In this document: positions 18,401 through 25,956 of the stretch, piece by piece
Numbering within the stretch: position 1 is the first letter of the stretch
Layout: each line of letters begins with the position of its first letter
NCBI RefSeq assembly: GCF_036242395.1
Contig: NZ_CP108458.1
Coordinates: 372,001 to 436,000, forward strand
From: Kitasatospora sp. NBC_01266
Lineage (GTDB): Bacteria > Actinomycetota > Actinomycetes > Streptomycetales > Streptomycetaceae
DNA length: 64,000 nucleotides
Reading direction: 5' to 3'
Translations under genes and position numbers: made by a program
Notes under the pieces: model-generated
The model's input: the letters and a program-made list of their open reading frames with translations, nothing else
Database searches by the model: none
What the model was told of the DNA's origin: nothing

Positions 18401-19494
18401 CCATCAGCCGCGAGATCGCCTTCCTGCTCGGCGGGGCCATCACCGCCGAGAGCACGCCCGGTCACGGCAGCACGTTCACGCTCTACCTGCCGAGCGCCCG
18501 GCCCGACTTCGCCGAACTGGGCGTGCCGCACGCGCGGACCGCGGCGCAGCCCCGGCCGGAGCAGCCGGAGCAGCCGAAGAGCCCGGCGGACCTCGCACGG
18601 CCCAAGCGCCTGCTGGTCGTCGAGGGGCGCGCGGGAGGCCTGCTGTCGCTGGTCGCGCAGAGTGCGGTGGCCGACCTCAGCGACCTCACTGACCTCACCG
18701 ACCGCACCGAGCCGGCGGGTCCGGGCAGTCCGCGCGGCCCGGTGGAGATCATCACCACGGTCGGAGCCCAGGAGGCAGCCGCGGCACTGGCCGTGACGCC
18801 GTGCCACTGCATCGTCCTCGAACTCGACCTGCCCGGGGGCGCGGCACTCGCCCTCCTGTCCCAGCTGCGGCGCGATCCGGCCCTGCGCGGGGTCCCGGTG
18901 CTGGCCCACAACAACCGCCGGCTGGGCGCCGACCAGGAGCGGGACCTGCGGCAACGCGCCGCCCTCCAGCCGCTGGAGCTCATCGCCAGCCTCGACGAGC
19001 TGCGCGAACGCATCGCGCTGCGGCTGAGCGCCGCCCGGCCCGGTGACGTGCCGCCGCTGGTGCGGGCACCGCAGGCGGCGGACAGCGCCACGCCGGCGGG
19101 CCGGCACGTCACCGACTCATTGGCCGGACGCACCGTGCTGGTGGTGGACGACGACGACCGCAACCTGTTCGCCATCACCGGCATCCTCGAAGTGCACGGC
19201 CTGCGGGTGCTGCAGGCGGAGAACGGCCGCGCCGCGATCGAGGCCCTCACGGAGCACGCCGGGATCGACGTGATCCTGATGGACGTCATGATGCCCGAGA
19301 TGGACGGCTACACCGCGACCGCCACGATCCGCGCGATGCCGGAGCACGCCGGGCTGCCGATCATCGCCGTCACCGCCAAGGCCATGGTCGGCGACCGCGA
19401 GAAGAGCCTGGCCTCCGGCGCCAGCGACTACGTCACCAAGCCGGTGGACGCACGCGATCTGATCGCCCGGATCAGGCGCCAGCTGCCGGCTTGA
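15454..19494 (+). CDS. Nik1/OsaA-type HAMP-repeat hybrid histidine kinase
   Basis: A 1346-residue soluble hybrid kinase with no membrane segment. Residues about 30-540 are tandem HAMP units with a 92-residue period. Then follow a GAF domain (about 550-690), a long coiled coil (about 705-780), HisKA with the phospho-His at 788 ([12 protein letters not shown]), and HATPase with N box [19 protein letters not shown] and [10 protein letters not shown] first receiver (about 1045-1190) lacks a normal acceptor: the aligned position in VLELDLPGG is Glu1123. A second, canonical receiver has Asp1277 ([11 protein letters not shown]) and Lys in YVTKP. This is the architecture of fungal Nik1 and streptomycete OsaA osmosensors. 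The ATG at 15454 has GGAGG upstream. It ends 31 nt from the convergent sigma factor gene. Confidence 0.93.
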   Translation: MAGSTRPDPSRQEHQARPGAAQIGEPELRRLLAGLTAVRDGDFGTRLPGDADGLLGEIATVFNGMVDQLSLFTSEVTRVAREVGTEGRLGGQAQVPGVSGTWKDLTDSVNAMAGNLTTQVRDIAQVATAVAKGDLSQKIDVAAHGEILELKNTVNTMVDQLSSFADEVTRVAREVGSEGRLGGQAQVPGVGGTWRDLTESVNVMADNLTAQVRSIAQVTTAVARGDLSQKIRVDARGEIRELKETINTMVDQLGAFADEVTRVAREVGTEGNLGGQATVRGVSGTWKDLTDNVNVMASNLTGQVRSIAQVATAVARGDLSQKITVEAKGEVAALAGVINTMVDTLSAFADEVTRVAREVGTEGTLGGQARVPNVAGTWKDLTDNVNFMAHNLTSQVRNIAQVTTAVARGDLTRKIDVDARGEILELKTTINTMVDQLSSFAAEVTRVAREVGSEGRLGGQAEVEGVSGTWKRLTENVNELAGNLTRQVRAIAEVTGAVAEGDLTRSITVDASGEVADLKDNVNFMVESLRETTRANEEQDWLKTSLARISGLMQGRRDLPVVAELIMDELTPLVKAQYGAFYLAGDSGDGVQLNLIGSYAYPDGMRPARFRLGESFVGQAARSRRTIAVDGLPSGYVAVSSGLGRTEPVCLVVLPIVVEDQVLGVIELATVHSFTPVHRAFLERLMEVIGANVNTIVANARTEELLGESQRLTAELQARSAELQARQEELQESNAELEEKAALLAAQNRDIETKNLEIEQARQELEDRAHQLSLASTYKSEFLANMSHELRTPLNSLLILAQLLAQNPTRNLTAKQVEYAGIIHSAGSDLLQLINDILDLSKVEAGKMEVSPEQVPLRKLLDYVETTFRPLTGQKSLTFSIATGPAVPTELLTDDYRLRQVLRNLLSNAVKFTERGSVELRIEAVEPSRVPEVARRNGPVVAFHVVDTGVGIAPQQLESVFGAFQQADGTTSRKYGGTGLGLSISREIAFLLGGAITAESTPGHGSTFTLYLPSARPDFAELGVPHARTAAQPRPEQPEQPKSPADLARPKRLLVVEGRAGGLLSLVAQSAVADLSDLTDLTDRTEPAGPGSPRGPVEIITTVGAQEAAAALAVTPCHCIVLELDLPGGAALALLSQLRRDPALRGVPVLAHNNRRLGADQERDLRQRAALQPLELIASLDELRERIALRLSAARPGDVPPLVRAPQAADSATPAGRHVTDSLAGRTVLVVDDDDRNLFAITGILEVHGLRVLQAENGRAAIEALTEHAGIDVILMDVMMPEMDGYTATATIRAMPEHAGLPIIAVTAKAMVGDREKSLASGASDYVTKPVDARDLIARIRRQLPA
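15682..17061 (+). repeat. 276-bp tandem coding repeats (HAMP units)
   Basis: The motif TRVAREVG is encoded at 15682, 15958, 16234, 16510 and 16786, exactly 276 bp apart, and the intervening DNA is strongly similar between units (for example GTWKDLT and ARGDLSQKI recur). Five full periods are seen, with a sixth less similar HAMP unit at the end. Such repeats allow unequal recombination and copy-number change. Confidence 0.9.
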
Positions 19495-19525
19495 CCGCCT
19501 GGCAGTCGCGCTCCGGTCCGCCCGT

Positions 19526-20428
19526 TCACTCGTCGACGAGCATCGCGGCCCGCAGACCGGTGAGGATCCGGCTCAGCAGGCGGGACACGTGCATCTGGGA
19601 GACGCCCAGTTCGCGGCCGATCTCGGCCTGCGTGAGGTCGGCACCGAAGCGCAGCGAGAGGATGGTGCGGTCGCGTTCGGGCAGGGCGGCGATCAACGGC
19701 TTCAGGGTCTCGTGATGCACCACGGCCTCGAACGCCGGGTCCTCGACGACCAGCCGGTCGGCCAGCGCCGCGCCGCCCCCGTCCTCCTCGCTCCCGGCGG
19801 GCGCGTCCAGCGAGCGGGAGCTCTGCGCGTTGCTCGCGGTCTGGCCCTCGGTCACCTCGGGTTCGCTGATCCCCAGATGCTCGGCGACCTCGGTGGTGGT
19901 GGGCACTCGGTCGAGCCGCTGCTCCAGCTCGTCCTCGGCCTTGGCGAGCGCCAGGCGCAGCTCCTGCAGGCGCCGCGGCACGTGCACCATCCAGCCGGTG
20001 TCCCGGAAGAAGCGCTTGATCTCGCCGATGATCGTCGGCAGCGCGAAGGTGGAGAACTCCACGTCATAGCTCGGGTCGAAGCGGTCGATGGCCTTGATCA
20101 GGCCGACCGTGCCGACCTGGATGATGTCCTCCATCGGCTCGCTGCGGTTGCGGTAGCGGCCGGCGGCGAACTTGACCAGCGCCATGTTCATCTCGATCAA
20201 CGTGCCCCGGACGTAGGAGTACTCGCGGGTGCCCTCCTCCAGTTCGCCGAGGCGCGCGAAGAGCGTCCTGGACAGCACCCGCGCGTCCGCCGGGCTCACC
20301 GTGCTCGGGTCCGTGATCATCGGCAGCTCCGCCGCCGAGGCGGGCGCGGCCCCACGAACACCGACCGGCTCCGTTTGCGGACCGGCAACCGGCGCCGCGG
20401 ACGATGCTGCGAAGTTCGTGATCGACAT
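19526..20428 (-). CDS. SigB/F/G-type RNA polymerase sigma factor
   Basis: A 300-residue group 3 sigma factor. After a variable Ala/Pro-rich leader of about 45 residues come region 2 (RGTLIEMNMALVKFAAGRY, MEDIIQVGTVGLIKAIDRFD, EFSTFALPTIIGEIKRFFRD), region 3 (VHVPRRLQELRLAL) and region 4 with its HTH (LTQAEIGRELGVSQMHVSRL). It is the SigB-like stress sigma type of streptomycetes. The ATG at 20428 has a GAGAGGGAGAG ribosome site. It is the last gene of the operon STAS - RsbW-like kinase - sigma, the same order as the S. coelicolor rsbB-rsbA-sigB operon as I recall it, with a 142-nt gap before it where a second promoter may lie. Confidence 0.92.
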   Translation of the reverse strand: MSITNFAASSAAPVAGPQTEPVGVRGAAPASAAELPMITDPSTVSPADARVLSRTLFARLGELEEGTREYSYVRGTLIEMNMALVKFAAGRYRNRSEPMEDIIQVGTVGLIKAIDRFDPSYDVEFSTFALPTIIGEIKRFFRDTGWMVHVPRRLQELRLALAKAEDELEQRLDRVPTTTEVAEHLGISEPEVTEGQTASNAQSSRSLDAPAGSEEDGGGAALADRLVVEDPAFEAVVHHETLKPLIAALPERDRTILSLRFGADLTQAEIGRELGVSQMHVSRLLSRILTGLRAAMLVDE

Positions 20429-20570
20429 GACTCTCCCTCTCGTTCGCTGATCGCGCCTGAACTCAGGGTTCTACGATGCCCATCCGCATGCCCCCGGTTC
20501 GGAGGCACAAGCCCGGCCACCCCCAACCAGCACCATATAGTCATGTTTTCACCACATCATCCCCACGCTT

Positions 20571-20993
20571 TCACGGCGTGGGACGCAGCACCGACACCTC
20601 CAACCACACCGTCTTCCCGCCGTCCCGGGGCTCCGATCCCCAAGCCCGGGAGAGGCGCTCGACCACCCGCAGTCCGTGCCCGCCAGGCGACGCGGCATCA
20701 CCGAGCGGGCGTGGGAGCGGGGGTGTCCGGCTCCCGTCGGTGACCTCGACCCGCAGTCGGTCCTCGTCCAGGTCCAGCGTCAGCTCCCGTGGTCCGCCCG
20801 CGTGCAGGCAGGCGTTGGCGACCAACTCGGAGACCAGCAGCAGCACATCCTCGGCCACCGTCCGGCGCACCTCCTCCTCGGCCGGCAGCCAGCGCCACTC
20901 GGTCAGCGTCTGCCGCGTGAAGTCCCGGCACCGGCCCACCACTCCCCGGGTGTCGGCCAGAGTGAGGCGCCGGACCTGCCCCCGACCGCTCAT
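20571..20993 (-). CDS. RsbW-like anti-sigma factor/kinase
   Basis: A 140-residue HATPase-fold anti-sigma kinase. N box LVSELVANACLHAGG, G1-like EVTDGSRTPP and G2 SPGGHGLRVVERLSRAWG are visible, and the end KTVWLEVSVLR is typical. It overlaps the STAS gene upstream by 4 nt (ATGA), so the two are translationally coupled. Its partners are most likely the STAS protein at 20990-21403 and the sigma factor at 19526-20428. It resembles the product of 11795-12265 in length and motifs, so one may be a paralogue of the other. Confidence 0.9.
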   Translation of the reverse strand: MSGRGQVRRLTLADTRGVVGRCRDFTRQTLTEWRWLPAEEEVRRTVAEDVLLLVSELVANACLHAGGPRELTLDLDEDRLRVEVTDGSRTPPLPRPLGDAASPGGHGLRVVERLSRAWGSEPRDGGKTVWLEVSVLRPTP

Positions 20994-21403
20994 GAGCTCT
21001 GCGCCAGCGCTTCGTCGAGCGTCGGGTGGATCGTGAACACCGTGTCCGCCCCGGTGATCTCGAAGACCCTGGCGACGGTCGGGCGCAGCGCACTCAGCTC
21101 GATCCGGGCACCCGCCTCCCGCGCCGCCAGCCGCGCCCGGAGGATCACGTTGAGACCGCTCGAGTCGCAGAACAGCAGGTCCGCGCAGTCCACCAGGATC
21201 CGCGGCCGACCCGCCGCCACCGCGGCCGCCAGCGCCTCGCGCAGCGTCCCGGCCGCATCGTGGTCCAGTTCACCGCCCAGCAGCAGCACCGAGGCCTCCG
21301 GCCCGGACCCCGGTGTCACCGTGAAACGCTCCCCGCCGGCCTGCCACTCCCCCGCCGACTCCGCGATGCCTCGCACCATCCGGGCCACTCCTCGCTCTGT
21401 CAT
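20990..21403 (-). CDS. STAS anti-sigma antagonist (RsbV-like)
   Basis: A 137-residue STAS protein. The phosphorylatable serine pair is in LLFCDSSGLNVIL (about residue 82), preceded by the usual VLLLGGELDHDAAGTL strand-helix unit. Phosphorylation by the RsbW-like kinase should switch it off, and the SpoIIE phosphatase in this cluster should reactivate it. The start at 21403 is 24 nt after the LysR-type gene on the same strand, so transcription may continue from lysR into this operon or use a promoter inside it. Confidence 0.9.
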   Translation of the reverse strand: MTERGVARMVRGIAESAGEWQAGGERFTVTPGSGPEASVLLLGGELDHDAAGTLREALAAAVAAGRPRILVDCADLLFCDSSGLNVILRARLAAREAGARIELSALRPTVARVFEITGADTVFTIHPTLDEALAQSS

Positions 21404-21427
21404 CCTGTCCAGGAACCGCTCGGCCCA

Positions 21428-22285
21428 TCATGCCCGTTGGAGGAGTGTCGCGGTCCGGACGAGGTCCGCGACGGCCCTGGACCGGCTGTGCGGCGGCCAG
21501 GCGATCACGGTGGTGACCGCCGGCGCGTCCAGCACGGGCACCGCGGCGAGATCACCGTGCAGTTGGGCTCGGCACGACTCCGGTGAGACCGCGCACGCCC
21601 GGCCGAGTGCGACGAGCTGCAACAACTGCGCGTGGTCGCGGACTTGAGGGCCGGGGCCGGGCGGGTAGCTGCCGTCGCGGTCGGGCCAGCGTGGCAGCGG
21701 CAGGCCCGGCAGCGCGGCGATGTCGGCCAGGTGCACGTGGGTCCGGACGGTGAGCGGATGCCCGGCCGGCAGGACCACCACCTGGCCCTCCGTGCTGAGT
21801 TCCTCGGTGTGGAACCCGGCCGTCGAGTCGAACGGCCGGTGCAGCAGCGCCACGTCGGCCCGGCCTTCGCGCAGGAGTCGTTCCTGCTCGGCCGGGCCGC
21901 AGAGGATGACGTCGACGGGAACCGCGCCGGGTTCGGCGGCGTACGCGTCGAGCAGTTTCGCCAGCAGTTCGCTGGACGCGTTCGCTTTGGTGACCAGGAC
22001 CAGGCCGGGACGGCTCACCGCCGCCAGGGCGGCGCGGCGGGTCCGGCGCTCGGCGGCGTCGACCGCGTCGAGGGCGGCCCGGCCCTCGGCCAGCAGCACC
22101 GAGCCGGCCTCGGTCAGCGTGACCGTGCGGCTGGTCCGATCCAGCAGCGCTGCCCCGAGCCGGCGTTCGAGCTGCTGGATCGCCCGCGACAGCGGCGGCT
22201 GTGCGATCCCGAGCCGCTGCGCGGCGCGACCGAAGTGCAGTTCTTCAGCGACGGCGACGAAATACCGCAGTTCCCGGGTCTCCAT
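21428..22285 (-). CDS. LysR-family transcriptional regulator
   Basis: A 285-residue LysR regulator. The winged HTH occupies residues 1-60 (ELRYFVAVAEELHFGRAAQR, QPPLSRAIQQLERRLGA), with a periplasmic-binding-like effector domain from about 90. The ATG at 22285 is standard. It is divergent from an SDR oxidoreductase gene and a 15-bp dyad with the LysR T-N11-A pattern lies between them (22308-22322), so it probably controls that gene and itself. Confidence 0.92.
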   Translation of the reverse strand: METRELRYFVAVAEELHFGRAAQRLGIAQPPLSRAIQQLERRLGAALLDRTSRTVTLTEAGSVLLAEGRAALDAVDAAERRTRRAALAAVSRPGLVLVTKANASSELLAKLLDAYAAEPGAVPVDVILCGPAEQERLLREGRADVALLHRPFDSTAGFHTEELSTEGQVVVLPAGHPLTVRTHVHLADIAALPGLPLPRWPDRDGSYPPGPGPQVRDHAQLLQLVALGRACAVSPESCRAQLHGDLAAVPVLDAPAVTTVIAWPPHSRSRAVADLVRTATLLQRA

Positions 22286-22307
22286 GCGGCCACGCTACTC
22301 CGGATCA

Positions 22308-22322
22308 ATACCCGGACGGTAT
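22308..22322. promoter_or_regulatory. LysR-type T-N11-A dyad
   Basis: The sequence ATACCCGGACGGTAT has 5-bp perfect arms and contains T-N11-A. It lies 23 nt upstream of the LysR start and about 60 nt upstream of the SDR start, the usual place for a shared autoregulatory and activation site. Confidence 0.55.
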
Positions 22323-22380
22323 CGTTTCCCACCCGATCGGTCTTGGACCCCGTGCCGGAGCCGGAGGCAGCATGGTCCCC

Positions 22381-23112
22381 ATGAGCGAACGAACGATTGC
22401 GCTGGTCACCGGCGCGAACAAGGGAATCGGCTACGAGATCGCCGCGGGCCTGGGCGCCCTCGGCTGGACCGTCGGCGTCGGCGCCCGGGACGAGCAGCGC
22501 CGTGAGGCCGCCGTGGAGCGGTTGCGCGCGGCCGGCGTCGACGCGTTCGGCGTACCGCTGGACGTGACCGACGACGCCAGCGTGGCCGGCGCGGCACGGC
22601 TGATCGACGAGCGGGCCGGGCGCCTCGACGTGCTGGTCAACAACGCCGGCATCGCCGGCGGCATGCCGCAGGCGCCCACCTCGGTGGATCCCGCCACCAT
22701 CCGGACGGTCGTGGAGACCAACGTGATCGGCGTCATCCGCGTCACCAACGCGATGCTGCCGCTGCTGCGCCGCTCCGCCTCACCACGGATCGTGAACATG
22801 TCCAGCAGCGTCGGCTCGCTCACCCGGCAGTCAGGAACCACCGCCGAGCAGACGGCGGGTCCGGTGGCCGTGGCGTACGCGCCGTCGAAGACGTTCCTGA
22901 ACGCCGTCACCCTCCAGTACGTCCGGGAGCTGAGCGGCACGAACATCCTGATCAACGCCGCCTGCCCCGGCTACGTCGCGACCGACCTCAACGGCTTCCG
23001 CGGCGTGCGCACCCCCGAGCAGGGAGCGGCGATCGCGATCAAGCTCGCGACCCTGCCCGACGACGGTCCGACCGGCACGTTCTTCGAGGACGCGGGAGAG
23101 GTGCCCTGGTGA
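22381..23112 (+). CDS. Short-chain dehydrogenase/reductase
   Basis: A 243-residue classical SDR. The cofactor loop is VTGANKGIGYEIA (Gly-x3-Gly-x-Gly), the NNAG motif is LVNNAGIAGG, the catalytic Ser lies in NMSSSVGSL, and Tyr and Lys in VAYAPSKTFLN (Y-x3-K). The pattern resembles carbonyl-reductase-like SDRs using NADPH. Substrate unknown. Two ATGs compete: 22372 is 4 nt, and 22381 is 13 nt, from GGAGG. I prefer 22381 because family members begin at MSER. Regulation by the divergent LysR protein is likely. Confidence 0.9.
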   Translation: MSERTIALVTGANKGIGYEIAAGLGALGWTVGVGARDEQRREAAVERLRAAGVDAFGVPLDVTDDASVAGAARLIDERAGRLDVLVNNAGIAGGMPQAPTSVDPATIRTVVETNVIGVIRVTNAMLPLLRRSASPRIVNMSSSVGSLTRQSGTTAEQTAGPVAVAYAPSKTFLNAVTLQYVRELSGTNILINAACPGYVATDLNGFRGVRTPEQGAAIAIKLATLPDDGPTGTFFEDAGEVPW

Positions 23113-23128
23113 GGCGCAGCACGGCGGT

Positions 23129-23192
23129 CCTGACGTCCTGACGTCCTGACGTCCTGACGCCCTGACGCCCTGACGCCCTGACGCCCTGACGG
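23129..23192 (+). repeat. Eight tandem 8-bp units
   Basis: Eight consecutive copies of CCTGACGN run without interruption just after the SDR stop: three ending in T, four in C and one in G. There is no unit-flanking spacer, so it is a simple sequence array, not a CRISPR. The period of 8 and absence of a stem argue against a terminator. Confidence 0.9.
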
Positions 23193-23321
23193 CAGAAAAG
23201 CGGATGCCCCGGCGGCACTGGCCGCGCTACCCTCGGCGCTATGAACGTCATGGGCCGAAGCATCACCGCGACCGCGCGAGCGACCAGCTCGCCGGTTGCC
23301 GCCGCCTGACGTACTTCCTCC

Positions 23322-23352
23322 CCACCGGCGACCGGAAACGGCCCGCCGGTGG
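23322..23352 (+). other. 9-bp hairpin upstream of the AlaRS-like gene
   Basis: Perfect arms CCACCGGCG (23322-23330) and CGCCGGTGG (23344-23352) enclose a 13-nt loop. It lies 83 nt before the AlaRS-like start. TGGT follows at the 3' arm, which recalls the tRNA-end pairing element of T-box leaders, but the rest of a T-box is missing. The remaining sequence between 23193 and 23435 shows no promoter I can name. Confidence 0.35.
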
Positions 23353-23435
23353 TTCCATGGCGTCCCCGCCCCGGTTCCGACGTGTGTGGCCGTTCTCCGG
23401 TGCCTCCCCGCTGTGCACGCGAAGGAGCCACTCCC

Positions 23436-24602
23436 ATGGACACCGATCAGATCGTCCGCACGTTCGTCGAGTACTTCGAGGAGCGGGGCCACCGCCGGAT
23501 CACCGGCTCGACTCTGCTGCCGCCGCCCGGCGATCCGGTGCTGTTCACCACCTCAGGCATGCACCCGCTCACCCCGTACCTGGAGGGGCGCCCGCATCCC
23601 CTTGGCCGGCGCCTGGTCAACGTGCAGCGCTGTCTGCGCACCACGGACCTCGAGGAGGTCGGCGACCGCACGCACCTGACCGTGTTCGAGATGCTCGGCA
23701 GCTGGTCGCTCGGCGACTACGAGGGCCCGCTGAGCCTCGACTGGGGATACGGGCTGTTCACCGAGGGGTTCGGCATCGATCCGGGCCTGCTCCACGTGAC
23801 GGTCTTCGGTGGCGACGGGCAGTGCGGCCAGGACACCGCTTCCCTGGAGCTGTGGGAGAAGCACGGGGTGCCGGTGGAGCTCACCGTCGAGGACAACTGG
23901 TGGTCCAACGGGCCGACCGGCCCGTGCGGCCCCGACTCGGAGATCTTCCTGTGGACCGGCGACACCCCGCCGGAGTCGACGCCGACCGGCGACGACCGCT
24001 GGGTCGAGGTGTGGAACCACGTGATGATGCGTCATCGGCGACTCGCCGACGGTTCGCTCGTACCGCTCCCCCAGCGCAACGTGGACACCGGGCTCGGCCT
24101 GGAACGGCTGGCCTCGCTGCTGCAGGGCCGGAAGTCGGTGTTCGAGTGCGACGTCTTCGACCCCTGGCGCCGGATCGTGCCGACCCTGTGGCAGCTGGAC
24201 GAGCCGTCGTTGCGGCTGGTCTGTGACCACCTGCGCTCGGCCATGGTGGTGATCGGCGACGGGGTGCGCCCGGCAAACACCGGCCGCGGCTACGTGCTGC
24301 GCCGCCTGGTGCGACGGGTGCTCACCGTGCTGCGGCGCGACGATCCGCGGCGCGGCCTCGGCGACCTGCCGGACGAGCTGTTCCAACACACCCTGGACCG
24401 CTTCCGCCAGGACGGGGATCCGGACGTCGTGCGCCGGGTGCTGCTCGAGGAGGAGAGCCGTTTCGGGCGGCTCCTGGAGCGCGGTCGCCAGGTACTGGCC
24501 CGACCCCGGTTCCGCGGGCCACTGAGCGAGGAGGACTTCCACTACCTGCACGACACCCATGGCCTGCCGCGCGAACTGGTCCTGGCCCTGCGGCAGGGGT
24601 GA
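23436..24602 (+). CDS. Short alanyl-tRNA-synthetase-like protein
   Basis: A 388-residue protein matching only the N-terminal part of AlaRS (usually about 880 residues). Class II motifs are visible: motif 1 near FTTSGMHPLTPYLEG, motif 2 in VFEMLGSWSLGDYEG, and motif 3 in NVDTGLGLERLASLLQG. It ends at HDTHGLPRELVLAL, within the tRNA-recognition helices, so the editing, DHHA1 and C-Ala domains are absent. The usual motif-2 stretch RHHTFFEM is here THLTVFEM. It may alanylate a carrier, a peptide or a tRNA without proofreading. The ATG at 23436 has GAAGGAG 8 nt upstream. The neighbours are an SDR gene and nadE. Confidence 0.85.
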   Translation: MDTDQIVRTFVEYFEERGHRRITGSTLLPPPGDPVLFTTSGMHPLTPYLEGRPHPLGRRLVNVQRCLRTTDLEEVGDRTHLTVFEMLGSWSLGDYEGPLSLDWGYGLFTEGFGIDPGLLHVTVFGGDGQCGQDTASLELWEKHGVPVELTVEDNWWSNGPTGPCGPDSEIFLWTGDTPPESTPTGDDRWVEVWNHVMMRHRRLADGSLVPLPQRNVDTGLGLERLASLLQGRKSVFECDVFDPWRRIVPTLWQLDEPSLRLVCDHLRSAMVVIGDGVRPANTGRGYVLRRLVRRVLTVLRRDDPRRGLGDLPDELFQHTLDRFRQDGDPDVVRRVLLEEESRFGRLLERGRQVLARPRFRGPLSEEDFHYLHDTHGLPRELVLALRQG

Positions 24603-24738
24603 CGGCTCGGGTCCCGGCGCCGTGCCCGCCCGAGGAGGAGCACCTGGCCGGCGGGTGTCCGGCCTCGATCCCGCCGGCCGCACGTCCCTGGGTAGGGTGG
24701 GCGCGGCAACACATCGTGAACCAGTACAAGGAGCAGAC

Positions 24739-25569
24739 GTGAGCGAGTCGGCGTCCATCGCCCTGCAGCAGGAGATCGCCCGGGAACTCCAGGTGGCCGA
24801 GACCTTCGAGGCCGAGCGGGAGATCGAGCGCCGGGTGGCCTTCCTCGCCGAGCGGCTGACGTCCACCGGTCTGCGCTCCCTGGTGCTCGGCATCAGCGGC
24901 GGCGTCGACTCCACCACGACCGGCCGGCTCTGCCAGCTCGCCGTCGAGCGGGCCCGGACCGCCGGGCACGAGGCGCGGTTCTACGCGATGCGGCTGCCCT
25001 ACGGGATCCAGGCCGACGAGCACGACGCCCAGCTCGCGCTCTCCTTCATCCGGGCCGATCAGGTGCTGACCGTGGACATCAAGCCCGCGAGCGATGCCGC
25101 ACTCGAGGCCTCGCTGGCCGCCGGCGTGCGCTTCCGCGACGCCCACCAGCAGGACTTCGTGCACGGCAACATCAAGGCCCGGCAGCGCATGATCGCCCAG
25201 TACGCGGTGGCCGGCGCGCACGGCGGCCTGGTCGTCGGCACCGACCACGCCGCCGAGGCGGTCTCCGGATTCTTCACCAAGTTCGGCGACGGCGCCGCCG
25301 ACCTGGTCCCGCTGACCGGCCTGACCAAGCGCAGGGTGCGTGCCGTCGCGGACGCACTGGGCGCGCCCGCCGAGCTGGTGTGGAAGACCCCGACCGCCGA
25401 TCTGGAGACCCTCGCCCCGGGCAAGGCCGACGAGGACGCGCTCGGGGTCACCTACGACGACATCGACGACTTCCTGGAGGGCAAGCCGGTGGACGAGCGA
25501 GCCTCCGAGACGATCGTCGGCCGCTACCGCCTCACCGAGCACAAGCGCCGGCTCCCCGTCGCCCCCTGA
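24739..25569 (+). CDS. nadE: NAD+ synthetase, ammonia-dependent type
   Basis: A 276-residue NadE of the short, ammonia-dependent class (E. coli NadE is 275). It adenylates nicotinic acid adenine dinucleotide and amidates it to NAD+. The PP-loop is LGISGGVDST (about residue 54), with the downstream marks KARQRMIAQYAVA, VGTDHAAE and KTPTADLE. No glutaminase domain is present. The GTG at 24739 has an AAGGAG ribosome site. It follows the AlaRS-like gene by 136 nt on the same strand. A structured hairpin at 25676-25734 probably ends its transcript. Confidence 0.95.
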   Translation: MSESASIALQQEIARELQVAETFEAEREIERRVAFLAERLTSTGLRSLVLGISGGVDSTTTGRLCQLAVERARTAGHEARFYAMRLPYGIQADEHDAQLALSFIRADQVLTVDIKPASDAALEASLAAGVRFRDAHQQDFVHGNIKARQRMIAQYAVAGAHGGLVVGTDHAAEAVSGFFTKFGDGAADLVPLTGLTKRRVRAVADALGAPAELVWKTPTADLETLAPGKADEDALGVTYDDIDDFLEGKPVDERASETIVGRYRLTEHKRRLPVAP

Positions 25570-25675
25570 TGCCGGATCACCGGCGTCTCGCGCTGTTCAC
25601 GACCGCGCGAAGGCGTTCCGGTGATCGATCGGCCACCGGGAGCCGGTGTCCGCCGTCGGCAAAGGTGACCAACTA

Positions 25676-25734
25676 GGCTCCCCGGTCGGTGGCTTGAGGC
25701 ATGAGACAGCCTCGGGCAAGCCATCCGGGGAGCC
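25676..25734 (+). terminator. Long two-part stem after nadE
   Basis: The outer arms GGCTCCCCGG (25676-25685) and CCGGGGAGCC (25725-25734) are perfect. An inner stem, TGGCTTG with CAAGCCA plus AGGC with GCCT, continues it with a small internal loop. This 59-nt structure is longer than a simple terminator. In the remaining gap to 25956 I see nothing else definite. Confidence 0.65.
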
Positions 25735-25956
25735 CCGTTCGCGCTGCCCTCACCCCGGCTGACTGCCCGTCACCCGATCAGTGCCCACCGTGAAAGGGCT
25801 CGCTGCTCGGCAGGTTCATGAATACGAAATTCGCCGTTCCGCCACGATCTTGCCTAAATCCCCCTTAAGCTTCCGCCACCAGGGCGGTTCTCCGCCATCT
25901 TGGTTACTCCCTCGAGAAGTTGGGCAGCCGCCCCTTCTGAGCGATGAGAGCAGGGG

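Noticed and set aside
15481..19107. Very long open frame (about 1200 codons) on the minus strand across the hybrid kinase gene
   Set aside because: It is the antisense shadow of a highly repetitive GC-rich gene; its translation has no recognisable domain and the plus-strand frame shows complete kinase domains.
23129..23192. Possible CRISPR array
   Set aside because: The units are 8 bp, contiguous and lack spacers; no cas gene is near.
23300..23436. T-box riboswitch for the AlaRS-like gene
   Set aside because: Only a stem and TGGT are present. The conserved T-box core, specifier loop and antiterminator alternatives were not found, so it is kept only as a weak finding and not as a riboswitch feature.
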